From contig CAIMAP010000026.1 of assembly GCA_903838995.1 (NCBI GenBank), positions 1 through 42,863 of the forward strand: DNA of 42,863 nucleotides. Direction: 5' to 3'. Position 1 is the first letter of the stretch; each line of letters opens with the position of its first letter. Source of the stretch: an uncultured bacterium. Its GTDB lineage: Bacteria; Bacteroidota; Bacteroidia; Sphingobacteriales; Sphingobacteriaceae. A program made the position numbers and the translations under genes. The notes below the pieces were generated by a model. That model saw nothing but the letters and a program-made list of their open reading frames with translations. It searched no databases and had not been told where the DNA came from. Below are positions 26,916 through 35,737 of the stretch, in pieces.

Positions 26916-27983
26916 ATGACCAACGTAATTTTGAGTGGTATTGGAAGTTATATTCCAACGCAAACTGTCAAAAATAAAGACTTTCTTCAGACCTCTTTTT
27001 ATGAAGTAAATGGAGAAAAAATATCCCTTGATAACGAAACCATTATTCGAAAATTTAATGCCATAACTGGTATAGATGAACGAAGATATGCTGAGCCCAA
27101 TCAAGTATCTTCCGACCTTGCGCTTATTGCTGCGCAGCGTGCTATTGCCGATGCAGGTTGTGATAAAGAAAGTATCGATACTATAATTTACGCACACAAT
27201 TTTGGTGATGTTGCTTTAGCTAAAGTACAGTCCGATGTTTTACCTAGCTTAGCTTCGAGAGTAAAACATGCATTGGGTATTAAAAATAACAATTGCAATG
27301 CCTATGATTTATTAGCAGGCTGCCCCGGTTGGATACAAGGTGTAATTGTAGCAAGACAGGCATTACTCAGTGGCGATGCAAAAAGAGTTTTGGTAATAGG
27401 CGCCGAAACCCTATCTAGGGTTGTCGATCCGCACGATAGAGACCAAATGATTTATGCTGATGGTGCAGGTGCAGCAATTGTTGAAACCGAAGCATCCGAA
27501 ACTAAACGCGGCATACTCAGCGTAGCTTCTCAAACTTTTACCGAACACGAAGCTTTCTATTTATATTATGGTTGTTCTAATCAAAAAGATTTTTTACCAG
27601 AGAATAATTATATTAAAATGGATGGTCGAAAAATTTATGAATTTGCATTGACCAATGTTCCAAAAGCCATGCAGGTTTGTTTAGACAAAGGAAATATTTC
27701 GATTGATGAATTAGCAAAAGTTTTTTTGCATCAAGCAAACGAAAAAATGGACGAAGCCATTATCAATCGATTCTATAAATTATACGATAAAGCCACGCCA
27801 GAAAATATTATGCCCATGAGTATTCAATTGCTTGGAAATAGTTCTGTTGCAACGGTTCCAACATTATACGATATGGTTTTACAAGGCAAATTAGCGGGTC
27901 ATGAAGTAAAGGCCGGCCAAAAGGTTTTGTTTGCCTCGGTGGGTGCTGGCATGAATATCAACGCTTTTTCGTACCAAGTATAA
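26916..27983 (+). CDS. 3-oxoacyl-ACP synthase III (FabH)-like protein
   Basis: A 355-residue thiolase-fold condensing enzyme. The catalytic triad of KAS III is intact: Cys136 (LAGCPGW), His272 (FLHQANEKM) and Asn308 (GNSSVAT). FabH starts fatty acid synthesis by joining acetyl-CoA to malonyl-ACP, but this sequence has an insert near residues 25-45 and departs from classical FabH around the Cys (GCPG rather than ACSG), so it may use another acyl starter or serve a secondary pathway. It is monocistronic, with its own promoter. Confidence 0.82.
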   Translation: MTNVILSGIGSYIPTQTVKNKDFLQTSFYEVNGEKISLDNETIIRKFNAITGIDERRYAEPNQVSSDLALIAAQRAIADAGCDKESIDTIIYAHNFGDVALAKVQSDVLPSLASRVKHALGIKNNNCNAYDLLAGCPGWIQGVIVARQALLSGDAKRVLVIGAETLSRVVDPHDRDQMIYADGAGAAIVETEASETKRGILSVASQTFTEHEAFYLYYGCSNQKDFLPENNYIKMDGRKIYEFALTNVPKAMQVCLDKGNISIDELAKVFLHQANEKMDEAIINRFYKLYDKATPENIMPMSIQLLGNSSVATVPTLYDMVLQGKLAGHEVKAGQKVLFASVGAGMNINAFSYQV

Positions 27984-28026
27984 GCTTCAAAAACAGCTAT
28001 TTAGCCCTAAAAAGGGCATAAAATAA

Positions 28027-29100
<1,074 letters not shown>

Positions 29101-29107
29101 ATTGGAA

Positions 29108-30304
29108 TTAGGAAAGTATAGCCGCAACACCTGGCAATACTTTTCCTTCCATATATTCTAACAATGCACCGCCACCGGTCGATACATAAGATACCTGATC
29201 GGATAAATTAAATTTAGCCACCGCTGCTGCAGAGTCTCCTCCTCCTATTAATGAAAAGGCACCCGCTTGTGTTGCTTTAACTACGGCTATTGCAACGGCT
29301 TTGGTTCCTGCTTCAAAATTACTCATTTCAAAAACACCCATCGGACCATTCCATAAAATAGTTTTTGATTGCGCTAAAATTTCTTCTATCACTTGAATAC
29401 TTTTTTCGCCAATATCTAATCCCATCCAACCATCTGGAATGGCATTGTTCATAGCCGTCGAAATATTTGCATCATTACTAAAGGCATCTGCAATAACAGA
29501 ATCTATGGGTAAACATAAATTCACGCCTTTATCTTTTGCTTGTTGAATTAAAGAAAGCGCCAAAGGAATTTTATCTTCTTCTACTAAAGACGATCCGATG
29601 TTTCCTCCCAATGCTTTGGCAAATGTATAAGCCATGCCTCCGCCAATAACTAAATGATCTACTCGGTCAATTAATTTTTCGATTAATAAAATTTTATCGG
29701 AAACTTTTGCACCACCCATAATGGCTGTGTATGGCTTAACGGCGGCGTGTAAAACTTTCTCGGCATTGGCTAGTTCACTAGCCATTACATAACCAAACAT
29801 TTTATTTTCAGAAAAAAATTGCGCAACAATAGTAGTAGATGCATGCGCACGGTGTGCAGTACCAAATGCATCATTCACATACACATCGCCTAATGCGGCT
29901 AATTTTTTAGCAAATTCGATATCGCCTTTTTCTTCTTCTTTATAAAACCTTAAATTTTCTAATAATAAAATTTCGCCAGCTTGTAAATGCCTCGCTAATT
30001 GATTCGCATTTTCTCCAATACAATCATCGGCAAATTTTACAGCAGCTTGGGTAATTTCGGCTAAGTGTTTTACTAAATGCACTAGCGAATATTTTGGCGT
30101 AGGACCTTCTTTTGGTCTACCTAAATGCGACATTAATACAATCGATCCGCCATCTTTTAAAATTTTCTGAATGGTTGGAATAGCAGCACGCATGCGCGTA
30201 TCATCGGTAATTTCAAAATCTGCATTAAGAGGAACATTAAAGTCGACACGAATTAATGCGCGCTTTTGATTAAAATTAAATTGATCGATTGTTGGAAATG
30301 ACAT
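29108..30304 (-). CDS. pgk: Phosphoglycerate kinase
   Basis: Glycolytic enzyme transferring phosphate from 1,3-bisphosphoglycerate to ADP. The 398-residue protein has the substrate loop [15 protein letters not shown], the hinge and nucleotide motifs NGPMGVFEM and GGGDSAAA, and the C-terminal [13 protein letters not shown]. It follows the second GAPDH gene by 25 bases on the same strand, so the two consecutive glycolytic steps share a transcript. Confidence 0.96.
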   Translation of the reverse strand: MSFPTIDQFNFNQKRALIRVDFNVPLNADFEITDDTRMRAAIPTIQKILKDGGSIVLMSHLGRPKEGPTPKYSLVHLVKHLAEITQAAVKFADDCIGENANQLARHLQAGEILLLENLRFYKEEEKGDIEFAKKLAALGDVYVNDAFGTAHRAHASTTIVAQFFSENKMFGYVMASELANAEKVLHAAVKPYTAIMGGAKVSDKILLIEKLIDRVDHLVIGGGMAYTFAKALGGNIGSSLVEEDKIPLALSLIQQAKDKGVNLCLPIDSVIADAFSNDANISTAMNNAIPDGWMGLDIGEKSIQVIEEILAQSKTILWNGPMGVFEMSNFEAGTKAVAIAVVKATQAGAFSLIGGGDSAAAVAKFNLSDQVSYVSTGGGALLEYMEGKVLPGVAAILS

Positions 30305-30329
30305 AAATAAAAATTGAAAAAATTAAAAA

Positions 30330-31337
30330 TTAGTCGATTAACCTGATGCGTTCTACAACATCTGCCATTCGACTCGAGTAAGCCCATTCGTTATCGTACC
30401 ATCCTACTACTTTTACTAAACGCCCTACCACCGAGGTTAATTCGGAATCAAATACACAAGAATGTGTGTTTTCTTGAATATCAATAGAAACAATAGGATC
30501 AGAAGTATATTGTAAGATTCCTTTTAAACTATTTTGTGATGCATGTAAAAATGCTTCGTTGATTTGTGCAACGGTAACTTGCTTTTTTAAGATGCAGGTA
30601 AAATCTGTTAAAGATCCATTTGGCACCGGAACCCTAATACCTGCACCGCCTAACTTACCTGTTAAATGCGGGAAGATAGAAGTAATGGCTTTTGCTGCAC
30701 CAGTGCTGGTAGGTATCATCGATACCGCGGCAGCTCTTGCTCTTCTTAAATCGCGATGTGGTGCATCGTGTAAGTTTTGATCGCTGGTATAAGAATGTAC
30801 TGTTGTAATGTATCCATCTTCAATACCACCCAGCTCGTCTAATATTTTCACCATCGGTGCCACATTATTAGTGGTACAAGAAGCATTCGAAATTATTTTT
30901 GCATTCCAGTCTATCTGCGCATCGTTCACGCCTAAAACGATAGTAGGAATAAGTTTATCTGCTGCTGGTGCCGAAAGTATTACACGCGCAGCTCCAGCTT
31001 GTAAATGTTTAGCAGCTAATTCGCTTGTTAAAAATTTACCCGTCGATTCTATCACTACATGTACTGCTAATTCCTTCCAAGGCAGACTTTCTGGCTCTTT
31101 AAAGGCAAAACAAGGTATCACAAGTTCGTTGATACATAAATTATTGCCATCGGCCTTGATATCGGCTACTAAGCCCCTATGAATAGAGTCGTATTTTAAT
31201 AAATGAGCCAAAGTTGCGGCATCTGCCAAATCGTTAATAGCAACCACTTGGATGTGTGGATTTGCTAACAATCTTCTTAAGGTAATGCGGCCAATGCGGC
31301 CAAAACCATTAATTGCAACCCTTATGCTATTTTTCAT
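30330..31337 (-). CDS. Glyceraldehyde-3-phosphate dehydrogenase, type I (second, divergent copy)
   Basis: A 335-residue GAPDH with [14 protein letters not shown], Asp36 in AINDLAD and the active site SNASCTTNN, in which catalytic Cys154 is kept but the conserved second Cys is replaced by Asn158. It also has HDAPHRDLRRARAA, a loop longer in basic residues than gapA's. It is distant from gapA and is therefore not a recent duplicate. Operon with pgk suggests a glycolytic or gluconeogenic role; cofactor preference cannot be fixed from sequence. Confidence 0.9.
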   Translation of the reverse strand: MKNSIRVAINGFGRIGRITLRRLLANPHIQVVAINDLADAATLAHLLKYDSIHRGLVADIKADGNNLCINELVIPCFAFKEPESLPWKELAVHVVIESTGKFLTSELAAKHLQAGAARVILSAPAADKLIPTIVLGVNDAQIDWNAKIISNASCTTNNVAPMVKILDELGGIEDGYITTVHSYTSDQNLHDAPHRDLRRARAAAVSMIPTSTGAAKAITSIFPHLTGKLGGAGIRVPVPNGSLTDFTCILKKQVTVAQINEAFLHASQNSLKGILQYTSDPIVSIDIQENTHSCVFDSELTSVVGRLVKVVGWYDNEWAYSSRMADVVERIRLID

Positions 31338-31413
31338 GCTTCAAAAATACAAATAAAGAATGAGGAGGTAAAATAGTGGAACTGAGGCATTCGGCTTATT
31401 TTTTCAAATAAAT

Positions 31414-31444
31414 TTTGTTTGACTGATTCAAAAGTCTATTTTTG
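31414..31444 (+). promoter_or_regulatory. Promoter of tRNA-Glu
   Basis: TTTG (31414-31417), a 19-base spacer and TATTTTTG (31437-31444) match the Bacteroidota consensus in full. The tRNA begins 19 bases downstream. Confidence 0.8.
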
Positions 31445-31462
31445 CATTCCATTCTAACAAAT

Positions 31463-31534
31463 GGCCCGTTCGTCTAGGGGTTAGGACAGGAGATTTTCAT
31501 TCTTCAAACAGGGGTTCGATTCCCCTACGGGCTA
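31463..31534 (+). tRNA. tRNA-Glu (anticodon TTC)
   Basis: A 72-base cloverleaf. Acceptor GGCCCGT pairs with ACGGGCT (first pair G-T) with discriminator A; the anticodon stem GGAGA/TCTTC encloses TTTTCAT with anticodon TTC at 31496-31498; the T arm is AGGGG-TTCGATT-CCCCT. The CCA is not encoded. The 3' end is repeated 168 bases downstream, in front of what looks like the original terminator. Confidence 0.95.
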
Positions 31535-31535
31535 C
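31521..31535 (+). repeat. Direct repeat, copy 1 (tRNA-Glu 3' end)
   Basis: TCCCCTACGGGCTAC covers the last T-stem bases, the acceptor strand, the discriminator and one following base. An identical copy lies at 31689-31703. Confidence 0.9.
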
Positions 31536-31539
31536 AGAT

Positions 31540-31649
31540 GATCAAAGCGTGAAAACGCGAAATGAAGCGAGCAAATAAAAATGCTCGCTTTTTTTATTTG
31601 CTCGAAAATGAGCGCTGACTCGCGCATAGCGAGGCAGTACGCTTTGATC
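31540..31649. repeat. 11-bp inverted repeats bounding the insertion core
   Basis: GATCAAAGCGT at 31540-31550 and ACGCTTTGATC at 31639-31649 are exact reverse complements, 88 bases apart. In RNA they would close a large multi-hairpin structure; in DNA they could be terminal repeats or recombinase arms. Confidence 0.8.
31565..31595 (+). terminator. Terminator inside the tRNA-Glu insertion
   Basis: AAGCGAGCA (31565-31573) and TGCTCGCTT (31582-31590) form a perfect 9-bp stem with an 8-base loop, followed by a T-run. It would end the tRNA transcript now that the older terminator is displaced. Confidence 0.8.
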
Positions 31650-31688
31650 CATTTCTGAGTTTAAGGGGAACTTTGTTGAAAACAAAAA

Positions 31689-31703
31689 TCCCCTACGGGC
31701 TAC
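31689..31703 (+). repeat. Direct repeat, copy 2 (displaced tRNA-Glu 3' end)
   Basis: Identical to 31521-31535 over 15 bases. It is preceded by a hairpin (31664-31694) rather than by a normal T loop, so it is not part of a functional tRNA. Confidence 0.9.
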
Positions 31704-31708
31704 CAAAT

Positions 31709-31737
31709 AAAAGCTTCACATTCGTGAGGCTTTTTTT
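31709..31737. terminator. Probable original tRNA-Glu terminator
   Basis: AAAAGCTTCAC (31709-31719) pairs with GTGAGGCTTTT (31724-31734) around ATTC, followed by T residues. It lies 5 bases after the second copy of the tRNA end, the same spacing as the terminator after tRNA-Arg. It can also end the convergent S74 gene. Confidence 0.85.
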
Positions 31738-31775
31738 GTTTGTATCGAAAAAAAAGGATAGTCGATGGCTCAAAA

Positions 31776-32768
31776 TTATTTTTTCTCCAATGCTTCGATA
31801 CGTTTCAGTAATTTCTCTATAATTACTTGTTGTTCTTGAACTGCTTTTACTAAAGGCACTACAAACTCCGCATAACGAATACCATATAAATCTGTTTCGT
31901 TTTGTGGAATACTTACCCCATCAAAATCATAGCCTATTTTTTTTGCTGCAGCTGCTACCTCTTGTGCAATGAAACCGGTGCGCACAATATTATTTGTTGA
32001 AGTGTTTTTATCATTCGATATCCTGTGTTTTGCTTTGATACTATCTGGCATAGCTTGCATAGTAATGGCTTCTTGTTTTTGGATATTCAATGTATAGGTT
32101 ACGGGTCTAAGCTCCGCAATAAAAGCTAAACCCGGTACGCTTTCTTTAATATTTTCTTTGATACGTCCATCACTAACAACTGTCAAAGGAACTTGCCCTT
32201 CTATCACAGCCACAGTTGAATTACCAATTCTAACCATATTGGATGCAGTGGCTATAGCCCCACTTCCAATGGCCGTTGCATTGTTTAAGGCACCAGTACT
32301 TACATTTGCTTGAAAGCCTAAGGCTGTGTTATCACTTCCGGTAATGTTTGATGCAAGGGATTGATTCCCGATTACAGTATTATCATTTCCATCGGTGTTG
32401 GAGTAAAGGGCTCCATAACCAATTGCAGTGTTGCCATAACCATCAACATTAGAAAAAAGAGTAGAAACTCCCAATACCGTATTATCATAATTTGAACCAT
32501 TTCCACTTCCCACAGTAAACCATTCGTTAGTGCCGCTGTTAAATGTCTCTATGGCTTTGTTGTTTGTATTATAAATTTGCAAGCCTGTAGCCGGAGAGGA
32601 AATGGCGTTTCGTTGAACAGTAGTCATTCTCGGAGGTAATAAACCTTTACTAGTTGAGCTTACATCTAATTTGGCAGATGCATTGGGGCTATTAGTTCCT
32701 ATGCCAACTTGCGCTTGAGAAATAGTTACCATTAATAGTAATGCCATTAACGTTATTGTTTGTTTCAT
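31776..32768 (-). CDS. Secreted head-repeat protein with C-terminal S74 intramolecular chaperone domain
   Basis: The 330-residue protein has a signal peptide (1-20, cut after SQA) and an N-terminal region opening VGIGTNSPNASAKLDVSS, a Bacteroidota surface-protein pattern. Next come repeated units of YadA-head type (DNTVLG, GNTAIGYGAL, DNTVIGNQSL, DNTALGFQA, about 94-172). The C-terminal S74 domain (about 197-325) has SDGRIKENI and TGFIAQEV, ending in a coiled coil. S74 domains of phage tail spikes help trimerise the fibre and then cleave themselves off; Ser199 matches the position of the cleaving Ser. A longer upstream start is rejected because it precedes a -7-like TAACTTTA. Confidence 0.83.
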   Translation of the reverse strand: MKQTITLMALLLMVTISQAQVGIGTNSPNASAKLDVSSTSKGLLPPRMTTVQRNAISSPATGLQIYNTNNKAIETFNSGTNEWFTVGSGNGSNYDNTVLGVSTLFSNVDGYGNTAIGYGALYSNTDGNDNTVIGNQSLASNITGSDNTALGFQANVSTGALNNATAIGSGAIATASNMVRIGNSTVAVIEGQVPLTVVSDGRIKENIKESVPGLAFIAELRPVTYTLNIQKQEAITMQAMPDSIKAKHRISNDKNTSTNNIVRTGFIAQEVAAAAKKIGYDFDGVSIPQNETDLYGIRYAEFVVPLVKAVQEQQVIIEKLLKRIEALEKK

Positions 32769-32918
32769 GATTCGAATAAAGTTAGGAATAGGTGAATTGT
32801 ATAATGCTATAAACCTATTCATTATATATGACTATACTGGATTTATATTTTTTCAAAAAATTAAGCCCATTAAAATCACCCCCCAAACCCTTTGTTTAAA
32901 AGCCTTTGAGACCTAACA

Positions 32919-32952
32919 TGATATTAATCATATTAACAGGTGATTAATATCA
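32919..32952. promoter_or_regulatory. Two Fnr-type dyads upstream of the heme/NrfD cluster
   Basis: TGATATTAATCA (32919-32930) and TGATTAATATCA (32941-32952) both fit TGAT-N4-ATCA, the core of Fnr/Dnr-type sites, and sit 22 bp apart on the same DNA face. They also form a 13-bp inverted repeat with each other. A -7-like TAGTTTTA at 32976-32983 places the second dyad roughly 40-45 bases before the start of transcription, the class II activator position. Confidence 0.55.
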
Positions 32953-33037
32953 TAACATCACGATTGTTACAGATGTAGTTTTATACTCGATAAAAGGAAT
33001 TCATTCTATTATCAATAAAACACAAATTCAAAACATT

Positions 33038-34366
33038 ATGAAAACAATGTCTCTAAAAGTAATAGCAGGGTCCTTGATAGGTGCTTCTGCTCTGATCATG
33101 ACCGGATGTGTGAGGGAAAACCAAATGTTGGATATCCCAAACAACAATCAATCAACAGAATTAATTTCTATGAAAACCACTACACAACCAGTCATTGATG
33201 GTGTAGTAGACCCTATTTGGGAAAATGCAACAAAATTAAGCACAACTACGCAAGTTCCTGATCCAGGAAATGGCTTGTTTTATGGTTACATCGGAAACCA
33301 ATATCCGGTTACTTTAAAATCAGTTTACGACGATACTTATATTTACTTTTTAGCTGAATATGCCGATGCTACTAAAAGTGTTCAAGTATCTCCTTGGTAC
33401 TTTAATCCAAGCACCCATTTGTGGGCACAAGAACCAAGTGCTAAAACTTTTGATGCGAATGGTAACATAACAAGAGATGGATGGGGAGAAGACAAGTTAG
33501 CCTTCTTATGGAACATCGATCATTCAACTACCAAATTTGCAGCACAAACTTGCTATGCAAGTTGTCACTTATTTTCTCCTTATTTAGACCCTACAACTAC
33601 CCCTGCAACAATGATTCCTAACCAAAGTGCGAACCATTATACCAATGGTGCCAATGAAAAAATTGACATGTGGTGGTTAAAAATTGGAAGAGATCCTATT
33701 TATGGTCAATTCTCAGATGAATACCAAGATTGGTCTGGTGGTTCATCAATTACTAGTTTAGTGGGTGGTAAAGGTAATGGTCGTCACCAAGATGATCAAG
33801 TGGTAAATGGCGCATCAACAACCTATCCTTTTGGCCCAACTTATTCTTCAAATGTTGGAGGAACTTCTAACAACACTCAAAAATTAAACATCACTGGTAA
33901 AACTCCTGCCCTTAGCGTGAGCGTACCAAAATACATCATCCCTAACAGAAATGATTACTACTATATTTTAGCCGATGAAGTTACTAATGGCGTTGCACAA
34001 CAAGTAATGGCGGTAGATTCATTCGGTGTATTAACATTAAAAGATGGTAGCACAATTGATCCAAATATTGGAACAGATTTCCAAAGAATTGGTGATGCAG
34101 TTTATGGTGGACATGGTGCAAAAATTATTCCTAGTTATGTATCTGCACCATTAACAAATGGCAGAGCAGACATCTCTTGTCAAGCAGTATATACAGGAAC
34201 TAGCTGGATTATTGAGTGGAAAAGATTATTGAAAACTGCTGATACTAAAAAACAAGATATTGATTTCTCTAGCTTAGAAGATCAACCATTTGGTGTGGCC
34301 ATTTTCAACAAATCAAATTACCAACATGGTATTAAACCAAATCTATTATTGAAGTTTCAAAAATAG
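33038..34366 (+). CDS. Ethylbenzene-dehydrogenase-like heme-binding lipoprotein
   Basis: The 442-residue exported protein has a lipoprotein signal ending at Cys24 (LIMTGC). It has the pattern of EB_dh/CBM9-like folds: PVIDGVVDPIWENA, KSVYDDTYIYFLAEYAD, GEDKLAFLWNID, and late DISCQAVYTGTSWIIEWKRLL. In ethylbenzene dehydrogenase and relatives this fold binds heme b and passes electrons. A Cys172-x3-Cys176-His177 motif could attach heme c with an unusual spacing. It is first in the cluster, after the Fnr-type dyads. Partner substrate is unknown; no catalytic molybdoenzyme is nearby. Confidence 0.78.
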   Translation: MKTMSLKVIAGSLIGASALIMTGCVRENQMLDIPNNNQSTELISMKTTTQPVIDGVVDPIWENATKLSTTTQVPDPGNGLFYGYIGNQYPVTLKSVYDDTYIYFLAEYADATKSVQVSPWYFNPSTHLWAQEPSAKTFDANGNITRDGWGEDKLAFLWNIDHSTTKFAAQTCYASCHLFSPYLDPTTTPATMIPNQSANHYTNGANEKIDMWWLKIGRDPIYGQFSDEYQDWSGGSSITSLVGGKGNGRHQDDQVVNGASTTYPFGPTYSSNVGGTSNNTQKLNITGKTPALSVSVPKYIIPNRNDYYYILADEVTNGVAQQVMAVDSFGVLTLKDGSTIDPNIGTDFQRIGDAVYGGHGAKIIPSYVSAPLTNGRADISCQAVYTGTSWIIEWKRLLKTADTKKQDIDFSSLEDQPFGVAIFNKSNYQHGIKPNLLLKFQK

Positions 34367-34413
34367 TCTTGCTATTGAATAGCATCAGTTAAATGATTTA
34401 AAAAAATAAAATC

Positions 34414-34818
34414 ATGTCAATAAAAAAATTAACGATAGTATTAGCGGTTATAGCCGCCCCTATCATAGGCTTACAAAGTTGCTACGAAGTTGCTACAGTA
34501 ATGCCGGACAACGCAGGTTCGGAAGTAACTGGACCTGTTAGCTTCTCGAAAGATATTGTGCCCATTCTTAATGCAAATTGCAATGTAAGTGGCTGCCATT
34601 CATCGGGAGGAGTTAAACCAAATTTATCAGCAGATAACGCCTTTGGATCTTTAGACAATGGAGGTTATTTAGACAAAGGGAATGCTACAAATAGTTCGGT
34701 TTACTTATGGTTAACTGGCAAAAAAAGCACTACAATGCCTCCAAACGGACCTAACAACCCATCCAATATTAATCAATTAATGTTGGCTTGGATTAAACAA
34801 GGTGCTCAAAACAATTAA
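34414..34818 (+). CDS. Small cytochrome-c-like lipoprotein with CX4CH motif
   Basis: A 134-residue protein with a lipoprotein signal ending at Cys23 (GLQSC). The mature part begins with a spacer and then FSKDIVPILNANCNVSGCH, in which Cys56-x4-Cys61-His62 is a heme c site with a four-residue gap instead of two. A distal Met ligand is likely in TTMPPNG. It resembles the monoheme domains found on many Bacteroidota and Planctomycete lipoproteins. It lies 47 bases after the EB_dh-like gene and is likely an electron carrier with it. Confidence 0.78.
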   Translation: MSIKKLTIVLAVIAAPIIGLQSCYEVATVMPDNAGSEVTGPVSFSKDIVPILNANCNVSGCHSSGGVKPNLSADNAFGSLDNGGYLDKGNATNSSVYLWLTGKKSTTMPPNGPNNPSNINQLMLAWIKQGAQNN

Positions 34819-34829
34819 ATAAAAAAAAG

Positions 34830-35732
34830 ATGAAAAATAGCTCGAAAAAATATGCAAAGTACCTTCAGGTTTTTGTACTAATCTTAGGCCTTGTTTTTAT
34901 AGGAAATAAATCCTGGGCACAAGATAATACCGAAGTAAAAGAGACCACGAAGCTTGAACCAATCAAGAAAACTTTTGCAGGCAATTTGATTATAGATAAT
35001 CAAACTGTAATGGTACCCGTAAAAGGTGTGTTTGAATTTGTTATTCAACATCGTTTCGGAGTTGTAAATAATGGCTACAAAGATTTCTTTGGACTTTATG
35101 CACCATCGAATATCAGACTAGGATTTAACTATACTCCAATTAATGATTTGCAGTTAGGATTTGGTTTTGCCAAAGAAAGGTTGCAATGGGATGTGAATTT
35201 AAAATATGCATTGATCAAACAATCTAAAGTTGGCGGAAACCCGGTAAGTATTACTTATTATGGTACTGCAGGCATAGACACTAGACCAAAAGCTGGAAAT
35301 TTTGTAAACAACACCGATCGTATTTCATTTTTCAATCAGTTAATTTTTGCAAGAAAAATGAGCAAAAAACTTTCTTTACAAATTGCGCCAAGTTTAACTT
35401 GGATGAATAATGTGGAAGGTTACATTAGTACAGATGGTAGTATTAAAGCAAAATCTAAAAACGCACATTTTGCAACTGCCTTTAGTGGAAGTTATGCGAT
35501 AGATGACAACTTCGCAATCATTGCAAATTACGATCAGCCATTTACACAACATCCAACAAATAACCCTTACCCTAATTTGAGCTTAGGTTTCCAAGTTGGA
35601 ACCGCTACCCATACTTTCCAAATGTTTGTTGGAAACTATCAAAGCATCGTGCCTCAATCAAATAATTTTTATAATAAAAATGATTATAGAGACGGTAAGT
35701 TTGTAATTGGATTTAACATTACTAAACGATAA
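34830..35732 (+). CDS. DUF5777 outer membrane beta-barrel protein
   Basis: A 300-residue exported protein: signal peptide (about 1-30, cut after SWA), then alternating-residue strands with aromatic ends (IRLGFNYTPINDLQLGFGFAKERLQWDVNLKYAL, SLQIAPSLTWM, FATAFSGSYAIDDNFAIIANY), finishing DGKFVIGFNITKR. The pattern and the VFEFVIQHRFG start match DUF5777, predicted barrels often found next to cytochromes in Bacteroidota. It may be an outer membrane pore or conduit for the two lipoproteins encoded before it. Confidence 0.8.
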   Translation: MKNSSKKYAKYLQVFVLILGLVFIGNKSWAQDNTEVKETTKLEPIKKTFAGNLIIDNQTVMVPVKGVFEFVIQHRFGVVNNGYKDFFGLYAPSNIRLGFNYTPINDLQLGFGFAKERLQWDVNLKYALIKQSKVGGNPVSITYYGTAGIDTRPKAGNFVNNTDRISFFNQLIFARKMSKKLSLQIAPSLTWMNNVEGYISTDGSIKAKSKNAHFATAFSGSYAIDDNFAIIANYDQPFTQHPTNNPYPNLSLGFQVGTATHTFQMFVGNYQSIVPQSNNFYNKNDYRDGKFVIGFNITKR

Positions 35733-35737
35733 TATTT

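Larger units (their letters stand above)
31536..31703. other. 168-bp structured insertion at the tRNA-Glu 3' end (att-like footprint)
   Basis: This gene-free stretch between tRNA-Glu and a second terminator ends in an exact copy of the last 15 bases of the tRNA region. Just inside are 11-bp inverted repeats, GATCAAAGCGT (31540-31550) and ACGCTTTGATC (31639-31649). Between these are a terminator-like hairpin, an alternative 14-bp stem and a CTCGC/GCGAG hairpin; after them comes a hairpin leading into the duplicated tRNA end. No coding frame of note is present. The layout matches attL/attR left by an element that integrates at tRNA 3' ends, either a minimal non-coding element or the scar of a larger one. 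Confidence 0.6.

Noticed and set aside
30808-31182. A 124-codon plus-strand frame opposite the second GAPDH gene
   Set aside because: GAPDH is intact with its active site on the minus strand. The antisense frame has a biased Ser/Ala/Ile composition and no motif.
31338-31413. Possible promoter TATTTTTG for the second GAPDH at 31349-31342 (minus strand)
   Set aside because: An exact -7 match, but only 4 bases before the start codon, which would require a leaderless or internally started transcript. Not convincing without RNA data.
32953-32969. TAACA-N7-TGTTA inverted repeat next to the Fnr-type boxes
   Set aside because: Short arms with a 7-base spacer in AT-rich DNA. It shares TGTAACAA with the candidate Crp/Fnr operator at 20560 on one strand only, too little to claim a second site for the same regulator.
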